64,000 nt of DNA. It comes from Larkinella knui. Lineage in GTDB: Bacteria; Bacteroidota; Bacteroidia; Cytophagales; Spirosomataceae. Made by a program: the position numbers and the translations under genes. The notes beneath the pieces were generated by a model. The model was not told where the DNA came from. It did no database searches and saw only the letters and a list, made by a program, of their open reading frames with translations. The DNA lies in NCBI RefSeq assembly GCF_003858645.1, contig NZ_RQJP01000002.1, positions 620,001 through 684,000 of the forward strand. The letters run 5' to 3'. This document shows positions 53,975-62,780 of the stretch, piece after piece (within the stretch, counting starts at the first letter, position 1; each line of letters opens with the position of its first letter).

Positions 53975-54847
53975 TTAGACTTCCTTCACCAGATTCTTTT
54001 CAGCCTGTACCTGATCAACGAGTTCCGGATCATATACGGCCAACAACGGAACCTGCGGATTATAGGCCAGCCGTCGTGTCAGACTTCGGTTCCAAACCGC
54101 ATCCAACAGCGTTTTCCGGTGGGGAACTGTCACGACTAAATCGACGGAATGGGTGGTCAGATAGGTGGTAATACCGTGCTCCACATCGTTGTCCAGAATG
54201 AAATAAGGTCCCGATTCCACGGAATCAAATACCTGGGCGAGTTGCCGGTTATACTGCTCAAATCCTGCCGCAATTAGCCCCGGCGTCTGGCTTTTTACAA
54301 TTGACAAAGCCGTCAACCGCGCATTTTTTCGGGTTACCAGCTCGTTGAGGGGTTGTAAACAGGACACGTGGTTGAGCGTGCTGTAATCCGTTGCCAGCAC
54401 AACTTCGCGGATGGGTTTGATGGCCGTCGTTTGGGGAACAACCAGCACGTTGGTTTTGGCATGCCGGATGAGGCCCGTGGCCACGCTGCCCAACACCGGC
54501 ATAAATCCGGAGCCACTGGCACCTACGACCACATAATCGTAGGCATCCTGTTCCAGTGCCGCTTCCACGGCGCCGATTGGACTACCGGGAGCGGTTTGAA
54601 TGTGGAAGGAATGATAGGGCGGATGAAAATTGGCCATCAGTTCCGACAACAGTTCCTGCAAACTCTGGCGCGCGCTTCGCTCGGCCTCTTCCATCAGAAA
54701 AGCCGTTCCGTACATGGCATCGGGTTCGATGGGATAGGCATGTAACAAATAAAATTCTGCCGCTGTATCGTCAAACAAGGCCTGGGCAAAATGAATCGCT
54801 TTTTGAGACGCTTCCGAAAAGTCGGTTAATAGCAGTATTTTTTTCAT
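53975..54847 (-). CDS. Tandem-domain universal stress protein
   Basis: 290 residues from the ATG at 54847 (MKKILLLTDFSEASQKAI). Two UspA domains. The first has 'DYVVVGASGSGFMPVLGSVA' followed by 'LIRHAKTNVLVVP', the ATP-binding G-2x-G-9x-G(S/T) type motif. The second starts at 'IREVVLATDYSTLNHV' and ends 'SLTRRLAYNPQVPLLAVY', with a poorer motif. Cytoplasmic. Same strand as a second Usp gene 97 bp upstream and close to signalling genes, consistent with an energy-stress or low-oxygen regulon. Confidence 0.92.
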   Translation of the reverse strand: MKKILLLTDFSEASQKAIHFAQALFDDTAAEFYLLHAYPIEPDAMYGTAFLMEEAERSARQSLQELLSELMANFHPPYHSFHIQTAPGSPIGAVEAALEQDAYDYVVVGASGSGFMPVLGSVATGLIRHAKTNVLVVPQTTAIKPIREVVLATDYSTLNHVSCLQPLNELVTRKNARLTALSIVKSQTPGLIAAGFEQYNRQLAQVFDSVESGPYFILDNDVEHGITTYLTTHSVDLVVTVPHRKTLLDAVWNRSLTRRLAYNPQVPLLAVYDPELVDQVQAEKNLVKEV

Positions 54848-54943
54848 AGTAGTCCGTTTTTTGATTGTAGTTTTAAGTCTTATCCCCGTCAAAACACCTT
54901 TTTGGGGCCAGCCGGAAGGGCCTCATTTCCGTTCACCGGGTCA

Positions 54944-55762
54944 TTATCGGATGGCCAATACCGGCACATCGGATTGCCGGGCTATCTGCTGCGTATTGCT
55001 TTCGAGAATGGAAAACAGGAATCGGTTATGGGATTTAGGTACCATCATGATCAAGTCCGCCCGGTTTTCGGTCGTGAATTGCAGAATTGTGGAGGTCAAA
55101 TCGGTTCCACTCACCACCGTCAGCGTGTGGGGCTGGTGGCGCAGCAAGTCCCGAATGGCTTCCGCGGCCTGCCTGATCAGTGGATCAGCCGGTTTGTCGC
55201 TCACGCAGAGAATCGTCAGAAACGCATCGAAACGGGCGGTAAACCGGAGTACGCCATCCAGTGCCAGCGCATCCACCGGTTGTCCGAGATCGAGGGCTAC
55301 CACGATGTTTTTAAACGGCACAAAATGGGCAGCGGGCGGAACCAGCAGCAGCGGAACCGGGGTCCGAAGAATCATTTCGGTAGCCTGACTGCCAAAATAC
55401 TGCGCTCCGGGGGAATTGGCTCCGGCGGTTCCCATGATCAGCAAATCCGCCTTCTGTTCGGTTACGACGGCTTCGATGGTAACTAGCGTCTCGCCTTCGC
55501 GGACCAACACCGAAATCGGCACACTTCCGGTGCTTTTTTCCCCCAGTTGGTCACGCAGCCGGTACAGTTTCCGCCGGGCGCGCACTTTATTTTTTTCCTC
55601 CAGGGGAGTAAATACCGCCTGTAAAACCGGGATACGGAGCGGATGGTGATACACATTCAATAGCACAAGCCGGGCTTTCAATAACTCGGCCAGCCGGAGG
55701 GCAAACTCAGAAGCCGGTTTGGCACTTTTTGAAAAATCTGTTGCTAAAAGGATGGTTTTCAT
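54944..55762 (-). CDS. Tandem-domain universal stress protein
   Basis: 272 residues from the ATG at 55762 (MKTILLATDFSKSAKPASEF). The first UspA domain has 'DLLIMGTAGANSPGAQYFGS' and 'EMILRTPVPLLLVPP'; the second begins 'FKNIVVALDLGQPVDALALD' and ends 'ARQSDVPVLAIR'. The nucleotide motif is clear in the first half only. Upstream of the other Usp gene, probably one transcript with it and with the small gene at 55809. Confidence 0.92.
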   Translation of the reverse strand: MKTILLATDFSKSAKPASEFALRLAELLKARLVLLNVYHHPLRIPVLQAVFTPLEEKNKVRARRKLYRLRDQLGEKSTGSVPISVLVREGETLVTIEAVVTEQKADLLIMGTAGANSPGAQYFGSQATEMILRTPVPLLLVPPAAHFVPFKNIVVALDLGQPVDALALDGVLRFTARFDAFLTILCVSDKPADPLIRQAAEAIRDLLRHQPHTLTVVSGTDLTSTILQFTTENRADLIMMVPKSHNRFLFSILESNTQQIARQSDVPVLAIR

Positions 55763-55808
55763 ATCAGATTGGATTACACACAGTGGCAATTGGAGCGTTT
55801 ATCATCGC

Positions 55809-56054
55809 TTAGTCGACCAGAATATCCTTTTCGGCCCAGTAATGCCGTTTCCCGTCCCACCAATCCAGAATAACATGCCAGAGGCCGCTGCTCAGATGTC
55901 GGGTAGAAACCACCTGCCGGGGGCACCGATTGGGTTCAACAACCAGGTGTACTTCCTGCTTGTCGTCAAATCGTTTCTGAAAAATCACCTCCGCTTTCCG
56001 GAAGGATTCGGGCAGCACGAAGGCCAGTTGATGACGGTTCGGTTCAAAAGTCAT
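55809..56054 (-). CDS. Small protein with FixH-like C-terminal strand pattern
   Basis: 81 residues, no membrane helix. 'DDKQEVHLVVEPNR' and 'HLSSGLWHVILDWWDGKRHY' with 'WAEKDILVD' resemble the C-terminal sandwich of Bacteroidota FixH ('L-SGxWxVxLDW--xGKxYYxE'), although the FixH membrane anchor is absent. 46 bp upstream of the Usp gene on the same strand. A true family assignment needs a profile search. Confidence 0.55.
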   Translation of the reverse strand: MTFEPNRHQLAFVLPESFRKAEVIFQKRFDDKQEVHLVVEPNRCPRQVVSTRHLSSGLWHVILDWWDGKRHYWAEKDILVD

Positions 56055-56249
56055 GGCTGTGGGTTAAGGTTTGGAATGGATCAGAAATGCTGAAGAGCAG
56101 GACAAAACTAGACGGCGTTCTCCGGGTTTGCCCTGACATTGCTTTTCTAACCAACTGATTTAAATCAGTTTAGAACCTTAGTATAGTTAGCGCAGGTAGC
56201 ATCAACATTGCCGTACTTTGGAGCTGTTCCTGTCAACTTTGCTCCAACG

Positions 56250-57374
56250 ATGAATTCAAAGAGACTATGGGTAGTGCTGCTTATCCTGGCCGTGCGATTG
56301 CAGACGGTATTTGGCCAAACCCTGACCGAATGGCACCAGCTTCTCCTGCGGTCGGGGCTGGATTCGACCGGAATCCGGCTGGATAGTGCTACCGTGAGCC
56401 GCGTGGCGTATGAACTGGCCTATGGCAACCGACCCGACCGGCTGAGCCATTGGCAACTGCCGCAGCAAATCGATTCGGTCAAAGTGGCCCGGGTTGTGAA
56501 CGGCATCCTGACAAAAACGCCCGATTGGGTCGCTCAATGGCAATCGCTGGAACCGGTATTCGAACCGTATCGGCTTTTGCGGGCCACCCTCGACCCGCTG
56601 CTCGCTGCCGGGACTGATTCCATACCATACCGGGCACAGCTCCAGTCTGCCTTAAACGCCTATCGCTGGCTAAATCGCCTGTCTGCCGACCTCATCGTGG
56701 TCGTTAACATTCCATCGGCTACGCTTCGGGTTCTGAATCGGCAGGGAACAGAAGTTCTGCGGTCGCGGGTTATTGTCGGAAATCCACACACGCCAACCCC
56801 GCTTTTTGGCGCGCAACTGACCCGAATCATTACGTATCCCTACTGGAACGTACCCCGGTCGATTGCCGTCAACGAATTTCTGCCCAAAATAAAGCGCAAT
56901 CCGTCCGGGTTTCTGGATGCCATGAAGTTGCAGGTGTTGGATGCTCAAGGTCGAGCCGTGGCCCCGGAGTCCATTCACTGGAATGCGCTCTCGGCCCAAA
57001 ATTTTCCTTACCGGCTGCGCCAGTCGACCGGCTGCGACAACGCCCTGGGCGTGATGAAGTTCGACATCAACAGTCCGTATGATATTTACCTGCACGATAC
57101 CAATCACCGCGAGTTGTTCAGTCACACCAATCGGTTTTTAAGTCACGGCTGCATCCGGGTCGCCAAGCCCGTCGAACTGGCGAATCTACTCTTGCTGGCA
57201 CCGGTTTTTACCCCGGCTTTTCTGGAAAGTCGTCAAGTCAATCTTCCCTCCCGAACGGTGGTCTTGCCCAGCCCGGTCCCCGTCGTCATTACGTACCAAA
57301 CCGTCGAAGTCGATCCGGCCGGCACCCTGGTTTTATACCCGGATGTGTATGGCTGGCAAACTGTAAAACTCTAA
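56250..57374 (+). CDS. L,D-transpeptidase (YkuD domain)
   Basis: 374 residues from the ATG at 56250. Signal peptide (to VFG/QTL). Residues ~20-140 form a helical domain with a peptidoglycan-binding-like region; the YkuD domain follows ('IVVVNIPSATLRVLNRQGTE', 'PYWNVPRSIAVNEFLPKIKR', 'MKFDINSPYDIYLHDTNHRE') with the catalytic 'SHGCIRV' (Cys301). Periplasmic cross-linking or modification of peptidoglycan (3-3 bonds). Followed 5 bp later by the PPOX-fold gene. Confidence 0.93.
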   Translation: MNSKRLWVVLLILAVRLQTVFGQTLTEWHQLLLRSGLDSTGIRLDSATVSRVAYELAYGNRPDRLSHWQLPQQIDSVKVARVVNGILTKTPDWVAQWQSLEPVFEPYRLLRATLDPLLAAGTDSIPYRAQLQSALNAYRWLNRLSADLIVVVNIPSATLRVLNRQGTEVLRSRVIVGNPHTPTPLFGAQLTRIITYPYWNVPRSIAVNEFLPKIKRNPSGFLDAMKLQVLDAQGRAVAPESIHWNALSAQNFPYRLRQSTGCDNALGVMKFDINSPYDIYLHDTNHRELFSHTNRFLSHGCIRVAKPVELANLLLLAPVFTPAFLESRQVNLPSRTVVLPSPVPVVITYQTVEVDPAGTLVLYPDVYGWQTVKL

Positions 57375-57379
57375 ATCCT

Positions 57380-57820
57380 ATGTTAACCGAACTAACTCCC
57401 GAAGTAATCGACTCCATGCTGGTCAACCAGTATTTTGGCCGCATCGGCTGTGCCGCTGATGATCGCATTCTGATTGAGCCGGTCATGTATTATTATGACG
57501 GCAACGTCATTTTGGGTCTCACCCGCGAGGGCACCAAAACCCAGCTATTGCGGAAGAATCCCCACGTCGCGTTTGAAATTGATGAAATGCTGAGTGAGAA
57601 CGTCTGGCGCAGCGTTCTCATCGAAGGCACGTTTGAGGAACTGGAAGGGGATGATCGGGATTACGCCCTATACCTGCTCGAGCATCGAAAAATTCCGGTC
57701 TTCGCCGGTGAAAAAATGGGGTATCCCGGAGAAATTACTCCCCCGGATCACAAAGCGGTGTATCCGGTCGTGTATCGAATCCGGATTCAGAGCAAAACCG
57801 GTCGTTGTTATACGCACTAA
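57380..57820 (+). CDS. Pyridoxamine 5'-phosphate oxidase family flavoprotein
   Basis: 146 residues, 5 bp after the L,D-transpeptidase gene, so co-transcribed. 'NQYFGRIGCAADDRILIEPV' and 'YYDGNVILGLTREGTKTQLL' with 'NPHVAFEIDE' and 'WRSVLIEGTFEELEGDDR' are the split-barrel FMN-binding fold of the NimA/PPOX family. Probably binds FMN or heme and reduces small molecules; a nitroreductase-like role is possible, but not shown. Confidence 0.88.
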   Translation: MLTELTPEVIDSMLVNQYFGRIGCAADDRILIEPVMYYYDGNVILGLTREGTKTQLLRKNPHVAFEIDEMLSENVWRSVLIEGTFEELEGDDRDYALYLLEHRKIPVFAGEKMGYPGEITPPDHKAVYPVVYRIRIQSKTGRCYTH

Positions 57821-57858
57821 GCGGTGCAGAATCAGGACGTACTCAGGTGCTAAAAGCC

Positions 57859-57893
57859 AGTGGCCCGGTTTTGACCATCAAAACCGGGCCACT
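57859..57893. terminator. Bidirectional intrinsic terminator
   Basis: A perfect 16-bp stem (57859-57874 with 57878-57893, core GGCCCGGTTTTGA) and a 3-nt loop between the convergent PPOX and cupredoxin-dehydrogenase genes. T-rich on the plus side (ATTAATTTGATCATTTTT). Confidence 0.88.
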
Positions 57894-57948
57894 ATTAATT
57901 TGATCATTTTTCTGCTGCGGGTTTCGCGAGAACCGCCCCGATCCCGGG

Positions 57949-60816
57949 TTACTTTTCCAACAGCCTGGCGAGCAGCATCTGTACCTCATGCTGTTCGTGC
58001 GAGTGTTCCATTTTGCCTACACGGTCGTTAAATTCTTTCAGCAATTTTTTAGAATCGTCGCTTCCGATAGCGCCAATGCGCTGAACTGTATACGGCAGAA
58101 TTTTGGGCAATTTGGCTTTCTCAGCCAGTTGAAGCATCCGTTTTGCATCCACAACCGCCAGTGGTTCAGTGGCATACCAAACCATCAGCGGCAGGTTATG
58201 GTCTTCCTTGTCCTGTGCTTTCTGAACCAGAGCTTCCAGCACGGCCCAACGCTGAGTTGGCTCCAGCCTAAGCAGAGCCGATGTCAGATAGAGTCGTACC
58301 AGCGCCGAATTGTCATTTTGTGCCAGAGCCGCAAAGCGTTTCAGGGTTTCCGGCGATACCGCTTTGTCTTCCGCCAGGAGCTGAATGGCCCAGCTTCTGA
58401 CGTATTCATTCTCGTTGGCCAGCAAATCCACAAGCTCATTTTCGGTAAGGCCTTTCGTCACATGAAGCGCCCACAGAGCCCGCAGCTTCCGGGTTGCATC
58501 CGGATTTTTAGCGAGGATTTCTTTCAAGGCCTTGTGCACCTTCTTATTCGGGCCGCGCTCCTGCAAAATCGTGCGGGCTTGTCGCACATACCATTCGTTC
58601 GGATTCAACTGATAAGCAACCAGTTCCCTATCCGACGCCTTCGACAGATCCACCCGCACCCACTTGTCATTTTCATGGGTAATCTTGAAAATCCGCCCCA
58701 TCGTTTTGTCATGCACATCCGGATTGGAGCTGTGGCACTGGTTTTTATCGTACCAGTCGATGGCCCACACCGAACCACTGGCGTCGTATTTCATATTCAG
58801 CCATTGCGACCAGGAATCGTTCATGGCCATAAAATCCGGCCGGTGCGTCACCATATACCCCGATCCGGCGCGCGTCGGGCGGTCGTGATTCAGCTTGGCG
58901 CCGTTGATGTTGTTCATAAAAATACCGTTGCGGTATTCCTGCGGCCAGCTATTGCCGAGGTAGATCATGGCTCCCGCGTGGGCATGACCACCACCCGCCG
59001 AAGCCGACCTGAAATTACCGGCGTGGGGGCCGCGTTCGCCCAACCAGTGAACGTGGTCGGCGTGGGTTTTGATGTCGTCGTACGTATAGGGGTTAAAGTG
59101 TTTGCCGGCTTGCCGGAAATACCGCCCGCCCTGAATCATGTGGTACATATGGGGAATCACACAGGCGGTAATGAAGGCATGGCCGTAGTCGTTGAAGTCA
59201 ATTCCCCAGGGGTTGCTGGTGCCCTCGGCAAATACCTCAAACTGGTGGGTCGTTGGGTGATACCGCCAGACGCCCGCGTTGATTTTCGTCCGTTCCGAAT
59301 CCGGAGCCCCCGGTTTGCCAACATTGGAATGGGTAAAAACCCCGTGGTTGCCATAAAGCCAGCCGTCGGGTCCCCAGCGTAAGTTGTTGAGTACTTCATG
59401 CGTATCCTGCGTGCCCCAGCCGTCGAGCAGTTTTTGGGGCGGCCCCGTCGGTTTGTCGTTCTTGAAATCGGTTGGAATAAACAACAGATACGGTGCCGCA
59501 CCGAGCCAGACGCCCCCCATTCCGACTTCGATACCACTGACCAGATTCAGTCCTTCGGCAAAAACGGTTCGCTTGTCCAGGGTGCCGTCGCCGTTGGTAT
59601 CTTCAAAAATCAGGATGCGGTCTCTCCCCTGCCCTTCCGGGGCCGGAACCGGATAGGTGTGGCCCTCAACCACCCAAAGCCGCCCCCGCGGATCAATCGT
59701 GAAACTGATGGGCCGGACAATCGCCGGCTCGGCCGCTGCCAGCGTAATTTTGAAGCCTTTGGGCGGGGTCATTACCCTGGCCGCTTCAATTCCCGAAAGA
59801 CCGGCGTTCAGAACGGGGTCGAGGGGCGGCAGAATAATGATGTCCTTCTGATTCAGCTCATTCGGAAAATTCGGACGCGTGGCATAAAATTCAAAATCAT
59901 CAAAATTGATGTGCGCCCATTTGTCATTCGGAATGTAGGGAATCTGCGAAATCCCGGTTTCGTTGTCGATGATCCGGATGAAAATATCCTGGTTCAGATA
60001 AGGCTGCAAATCCACGACAGCGGGTTGAAGCGTAGCCCTGCCCTGCCCCGTGATGTGATAAATAACCTTGTTTGTGCCCGCCTGAACGAGTTCAACGCGT
60101 GTATCCTGCAATGCCCCGCCCGAAACCCGGAAAGCGGCAAAAGGCTGGGTTACTTTGAAGGGCACGGAGGTCAAGGTGCCGGTCAGTTTGTAGTTTGTGG
60201 TTCCTCCGCTGCTCAGAAAATGCTTCCCCTCGAAGCCGATGTGCATGTCTTTCTCGTGAACCGGCGAAGGATCTTCGCCGAAAAGCGGGTTGGCAAACGC
60301 GTCGCCGGTGGCGGTCCAGTCGTTTAAAGTACCCGTCTCAAAATTCAGGTTGAGCGGTTTTCCGTCTTTCATCGGTATTTGTCCGGCAATCGTCGCATTC
60401 GTGATCACGCCTTCCACCACCTCAAAGCTGCCGACCATACCCGCAGCCCGGTGGCCCGGAACCGAGCAGAAATACGTATCGCTCTGGCCAGCCGTAAAGG
60501 TAATGCTGGTGCTGGACCCTTTTTCCAGGATGGTCTTACTCTTCACCTTGAGTTTTTCCAGGCTGATGTCATGCGTCATCGTTTCACCGTTGGTGATCGT
60601 GATGCGGACGCGGTCGCCTTTATTGGCCCGTAAAGTGGGGTTTCGGGCGCCATCCTTGCCAAAATAGCCCGTCATTGTCGCTTCCAGCGCATAATCGCGA
60701 TCTATTTTGGCCGTATCCTGAAGAGTGGTTTTAGAAAACCACGCCGATCGGTTGTCCGTCCCGGAGATGGAAAGAATGACAAAAAGGAACGGTACAAGCA
60801 AAAGAAATTTGTACAT
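57949..60816 (-). CDS. Cupredoxin / PVC-type beta-propeller / HEAT-repeat secreted protein
   Basis: 955 residues. Signal peptide (1-19). Residues ~40-135 are a cupredoxin with a complete type 1 copper site: H82 ('TMTHDIS'), C117, H122, M127 ('YFCSVPGHRAAGM'). A carbohydrate-binding-like sandwich (~150-320) follows, then a PVC-type membrane-bound dehydrogenase propeller ('PISFTIDPRGRLWVVEGHTY', 'TSNPWGIDFNDYGHAFITAC', 'GGGHAHAGAMIYLGNSWP'), then HEAT-like repeats (~760-930). The C-terminal cytochrome c (CxxCH) found in many relatives is absent. Likely a periplasmic or surface redox enzyme of carbohydrate metabolism that passes electrons through copper. Substrate unknown. Confidence 0.88.
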   Translation of the reverse strand: MYKFLLLVPFLFVILSISGTDNRSAWFSKTTLQDTAKIDRDYALEATMTGYFGKDGARNPTLRANKGDRVRITITNGETMTHDISLEKLKVKSKTILEKGSSTSITFTAGQSDTYFCSVPGHRAAGMVGSFEVVEGVITNATIAGQIPMKDGKPLNLNFETGTLNDWTATGDAFANPLFGEDPSPVHEKDMHIGFEGKHFLSSGGTTNYKLTGTLTSVPFKVTQPFAAFRVSGGALQDTRVELVQAGTNKVIYHITGQGRATLQPAVVDLQPYLNQDIFIRIIDNETGISQIPYIPNDKWAHINFDDFEFYATRPNFPNELNQKDIIILPPLDPVLNAGLSGIEAARVMTPPKGFKITLAAAEPAIVRPISFTIDPRGRLWVVEGHTYPVPAPEGQGRDRILIFEDTNGDGTLDKRTVFAEGLNLVSGIEVGMGGVWLGAAPYLLFIPTDFKNDKPTGPPQKLLDGWGTQDTHEVLNNLRWGPDGWLYGNHGVFTHSNVGKPGAPDSERTKINAGVWRYHPTTHQFEVFAEGTSNPWGIDFNDYGHAFITACVIPHMYHMIQGGRYFRQAGKHFNPYTYDDIKTHADHVHWLGERGPHAGNFRSASAGGGHAHAGAMIYLGNSWPQEYRNGIFMNNINGAKLNHDRPTRAGSGYMVTHRPDFMAMNDSWSQWLNMKYDASGSVWAIDWYDKNQCHSSNPDVHDKTMGRIFKITHENDKWVRVDLSKASDRELVAYQLNPNEWYVRQARTILQERGPNKKVHKALKEILAKNPDATRKLRALWALHVTKGLTENELVDLLANENEYVRSWAIQLLAEDKAVSPETLKRFAALAQNDNSALVRLYLTSALLRLEPTQRWAVLEALVQKAQDKEDHNLPLMVWYATEPLAVVDAKRMLQLAEKAKLPKILPYTVQRIGAIGSDDSKKLLKEFNDRVGKMEHSHEQHEVQMLLARLLEK

Positions 60817-61061
60817 GGGAACCGGATCGTAAGTTGTCTAGGAATATTTACTTTAAAATTAGGAGAAAATCCATTGTCGACAAATTTAAGTTGGCACCAA
60901 AATCCAACCGCCTGGCCGGTGTCGTCTTTTTCGGGAACCGCAGCAGGATAATCGGGCAACCCGTCAGCAATCATTAAAAACTATATGGAATTACCCTTAT
61001 TTTCGTTCAGTATATAGCAAGAAGAAGCGGTATTTTCGCCCCACTATAAATTATGTAGCCT

Positions 61062-61745
61062 ATGAAATGGTCATTTGTCATTCAGCAAAAAGTAAAGGCA
61101 GCCGTTCTTCTGACCGGAATTATGGTATTGGTTGTGCTGAGCACATTTCTCTCAAGAAGTACGATAAAAGGAATAGATAAGTCGTTTGCGTCCATTTATC
61201 AGGACCGGCTTATTCCCGCCGTCGACATGGTTTATTTAAGCGAAAATTTATACACCAAACGGCTTTTAGTTGAAAACTATCTTTTTTCAACGACCACGCC
61301 CTTACCGGCAGAAATGGCGTTACAGCTAAAAAAACAAAACCGGTCTATCGATTCACTGATCAGAAATTATGAAAAAACATTCCTGATTGCCGAAGAAGCT
61401 AAAAGCCTGCAAACATTTAAAAACCGGCTCAAAGACTATGCTTCCGTAGAAAACGACATCCTGCGGCTGAGTCTGTCCGGAAACAAGGAAGCTGGCAGTG
61501 CGCTTTTTAATGAACACGGACTGGTTCTTTTCCAACAGTCGATCAAGTGCCTGAATGATTTAATTAAAATACAATATACTGAAGGTCAGAGTCTTGTTAA
61601 GGAATCAAAAAGCGAGTCATCCCAGTTTAATCTGATTTCGCATCTGCAGATTGCCGTTGCTATTGTCATTGGTTTACTGATATTAGGGCTCATTCACAAT
61701 TCTAAAATTAGTAATCACGAACGACAACCTTTTCATTTAAACTAA
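61062..61745 (+). CDS. Membrane protein with four-helix-bundle MCP-type sensor domain
   Basis: 227 residues. Membrane helix 1 at ~13-32 (AAVLLTGIMVLVVLSTFL), a periplasmic helical segment (~33-190; 'IDKSFASIYQDRLIPAVDMV', 'YLSENLYTKRLLVENYLFST') like the 4HB_MCP domain, and membrane helix 2 at ~195-215 (IAVAIVIGLLILGLIHN). It then stops after 15 residues: no HAMP, kinase or MCP signalling domain. Either a stand-alone sensor fragment or a truncated receptor. No partner gene adjacent. Confidence 0.75.
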   Translation: MKWSFVIQQKVKAAVLLTGIMVLVVLSTFLSRSTIKGIDKSFASIYQDRLIPAVDMVYLSENLYTKRLLVENYLFSTTTPLPAEMALQLKKQNRSIDSLIRNYEKTFLIAEEAKSLQTFKNRLKDYASVENDILRLSLSGNKEAGSALFNEHGLVLFQQSIKCLNDLIKIQYTEGQSLVKESKSESSQFNLISHLQIAVAIVIGLLILGLIHNSKISNHERQPFHLN

Positions 61746-61916
61746 CGCAATTACATTTTTATATACAAGCAAATAGAAATTTAAACCAGTCCTTCCCGGT
61801 TTTATGGCCGATCAAATGCATTCCTGAACGGGCAGGTACTCAATTAAAATTCGCTGCAAACAAATTCTACCCGTTGTGGTTCAGGATAGAGCAAAGGAAA
61901 TGTATCGCCAGTTAAA

Positions 61917-62672
61917 ATGATCAAATTCGGGTTTTATGTAGGACTGACGGTATTCATGCTGGCCTGTGGAGGAGATCATACGGCTTCCCAAACTCAATCT
62001 GCCGATTCAACCAAAACGACTCAAACCGAGAAGTTAAACGTCAATTCCGGTGTCGGAACAAGCCCGGTCAACCAGTTTCAAGTATACACAACCGGTTTTC
62101 ATTTTTACAATGGACACCGGGCGGGCCAGCTCGAAGTTCACCGCTACTGTTCACCGCTTAGCCAGGATGTAGCCCAATGTATTCTCTTTGACGGCAATGG
62201 GAAGAACGCCCGGGCCACGGGCCTGGAATACATCATTTCGGAGCGCCTGTTTAAAACGCTGCCGGAAGATGAAAAAAAGCTCTGGCATAGTTACCGGTAC
62301 GATGTCAAAAGCGGGGTGCTGGTGGCGCCCGGCCTGGCCCCGGCAACCGAACACAACCTGATGGAAAAACTGGTAACCAGTTATGGAAAAACCTGGCAAC
62401 TGTGGCACTCCGACCAGGATTCGACCCTGCCTTACGGCGGCCCCGCCCTCATGATGGGCTTTACGAGAGACGGCCAGCTCGATCCAACGCTGTTGCAAAA
62501 CCGTGACAAACGGCTCAACGTATCATCGGCAAAAACGCGGCAGCTCCGCAGCGACATCCTGGGCCGCCCCCCGGTTTCCGGGGCCGATTCCTGGCAAAAC
62601 GGCTTCCCTATTCAACTTCCGGCGCTGACGGGACGAAATTACCCGCATCTTCAAAAAGATACCCTCCAGTAA
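61917..62672 (+). CDS. DUF1264 (oil-body-associated-protein-like) lipoprotein
   Basis: 251 residues. Signal peptide with lipobox MLAC (Cys17). From 'FQVYTTGFHFYNGHRAGQLE' through 'HRYCSPLSQDVAQCILFDGN', 'GLEYIISERLFKTLPEDEKK' and 'LWHSYRYDVKSGVLVAPGLA' it follows DUF1264, the domain shared with plant oil-body-associated proteins. 'WHSDQDSTLPYGGPALMMGF' is the conserved end. Biochemical role unknown in bacteria. Confidence 0.88.
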   Translation: MIKFGFYVGLTVFMLACGGDHTASQTQSADSTKTTQTEKLNVNSGVGTSPVNQFQVYTTGFHFYNGHRAGQLEVHRYCSPLSQDVAQCILFDGNGKNARATGLEYIISERLFKTLPEDEKKLWHSYRYDVKSGVLVAPGLAPATEHNLMEKLVTSYGKTWQLWHSDQDSTLPYGGPALMMGFTRDGQLDPTLLQNRDKRLNVSSAKTRQLRSDILGRPPVSGADSWQNGFPIQLPALTGRNYPHLQKDTLQ

Positions 62673-62780
62673 GCATTTTCTTGTTTACTTTGCCGCGTGA
62701 CTCAGCGTCACAGGCAATCGATTTTTCTCAAACCAACCACTGGGCCTTTGGCATGGCGGATCGTAACTCCGTCCAACAGA

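Noticed and set aside
57988-60327. Plus-strand open frames of 464 and 309 codons opposite the cupredoxin/propeller gene
   Set aside because: No domain signature, and the minus-strand gene has full motif support; these are antisense shadows.
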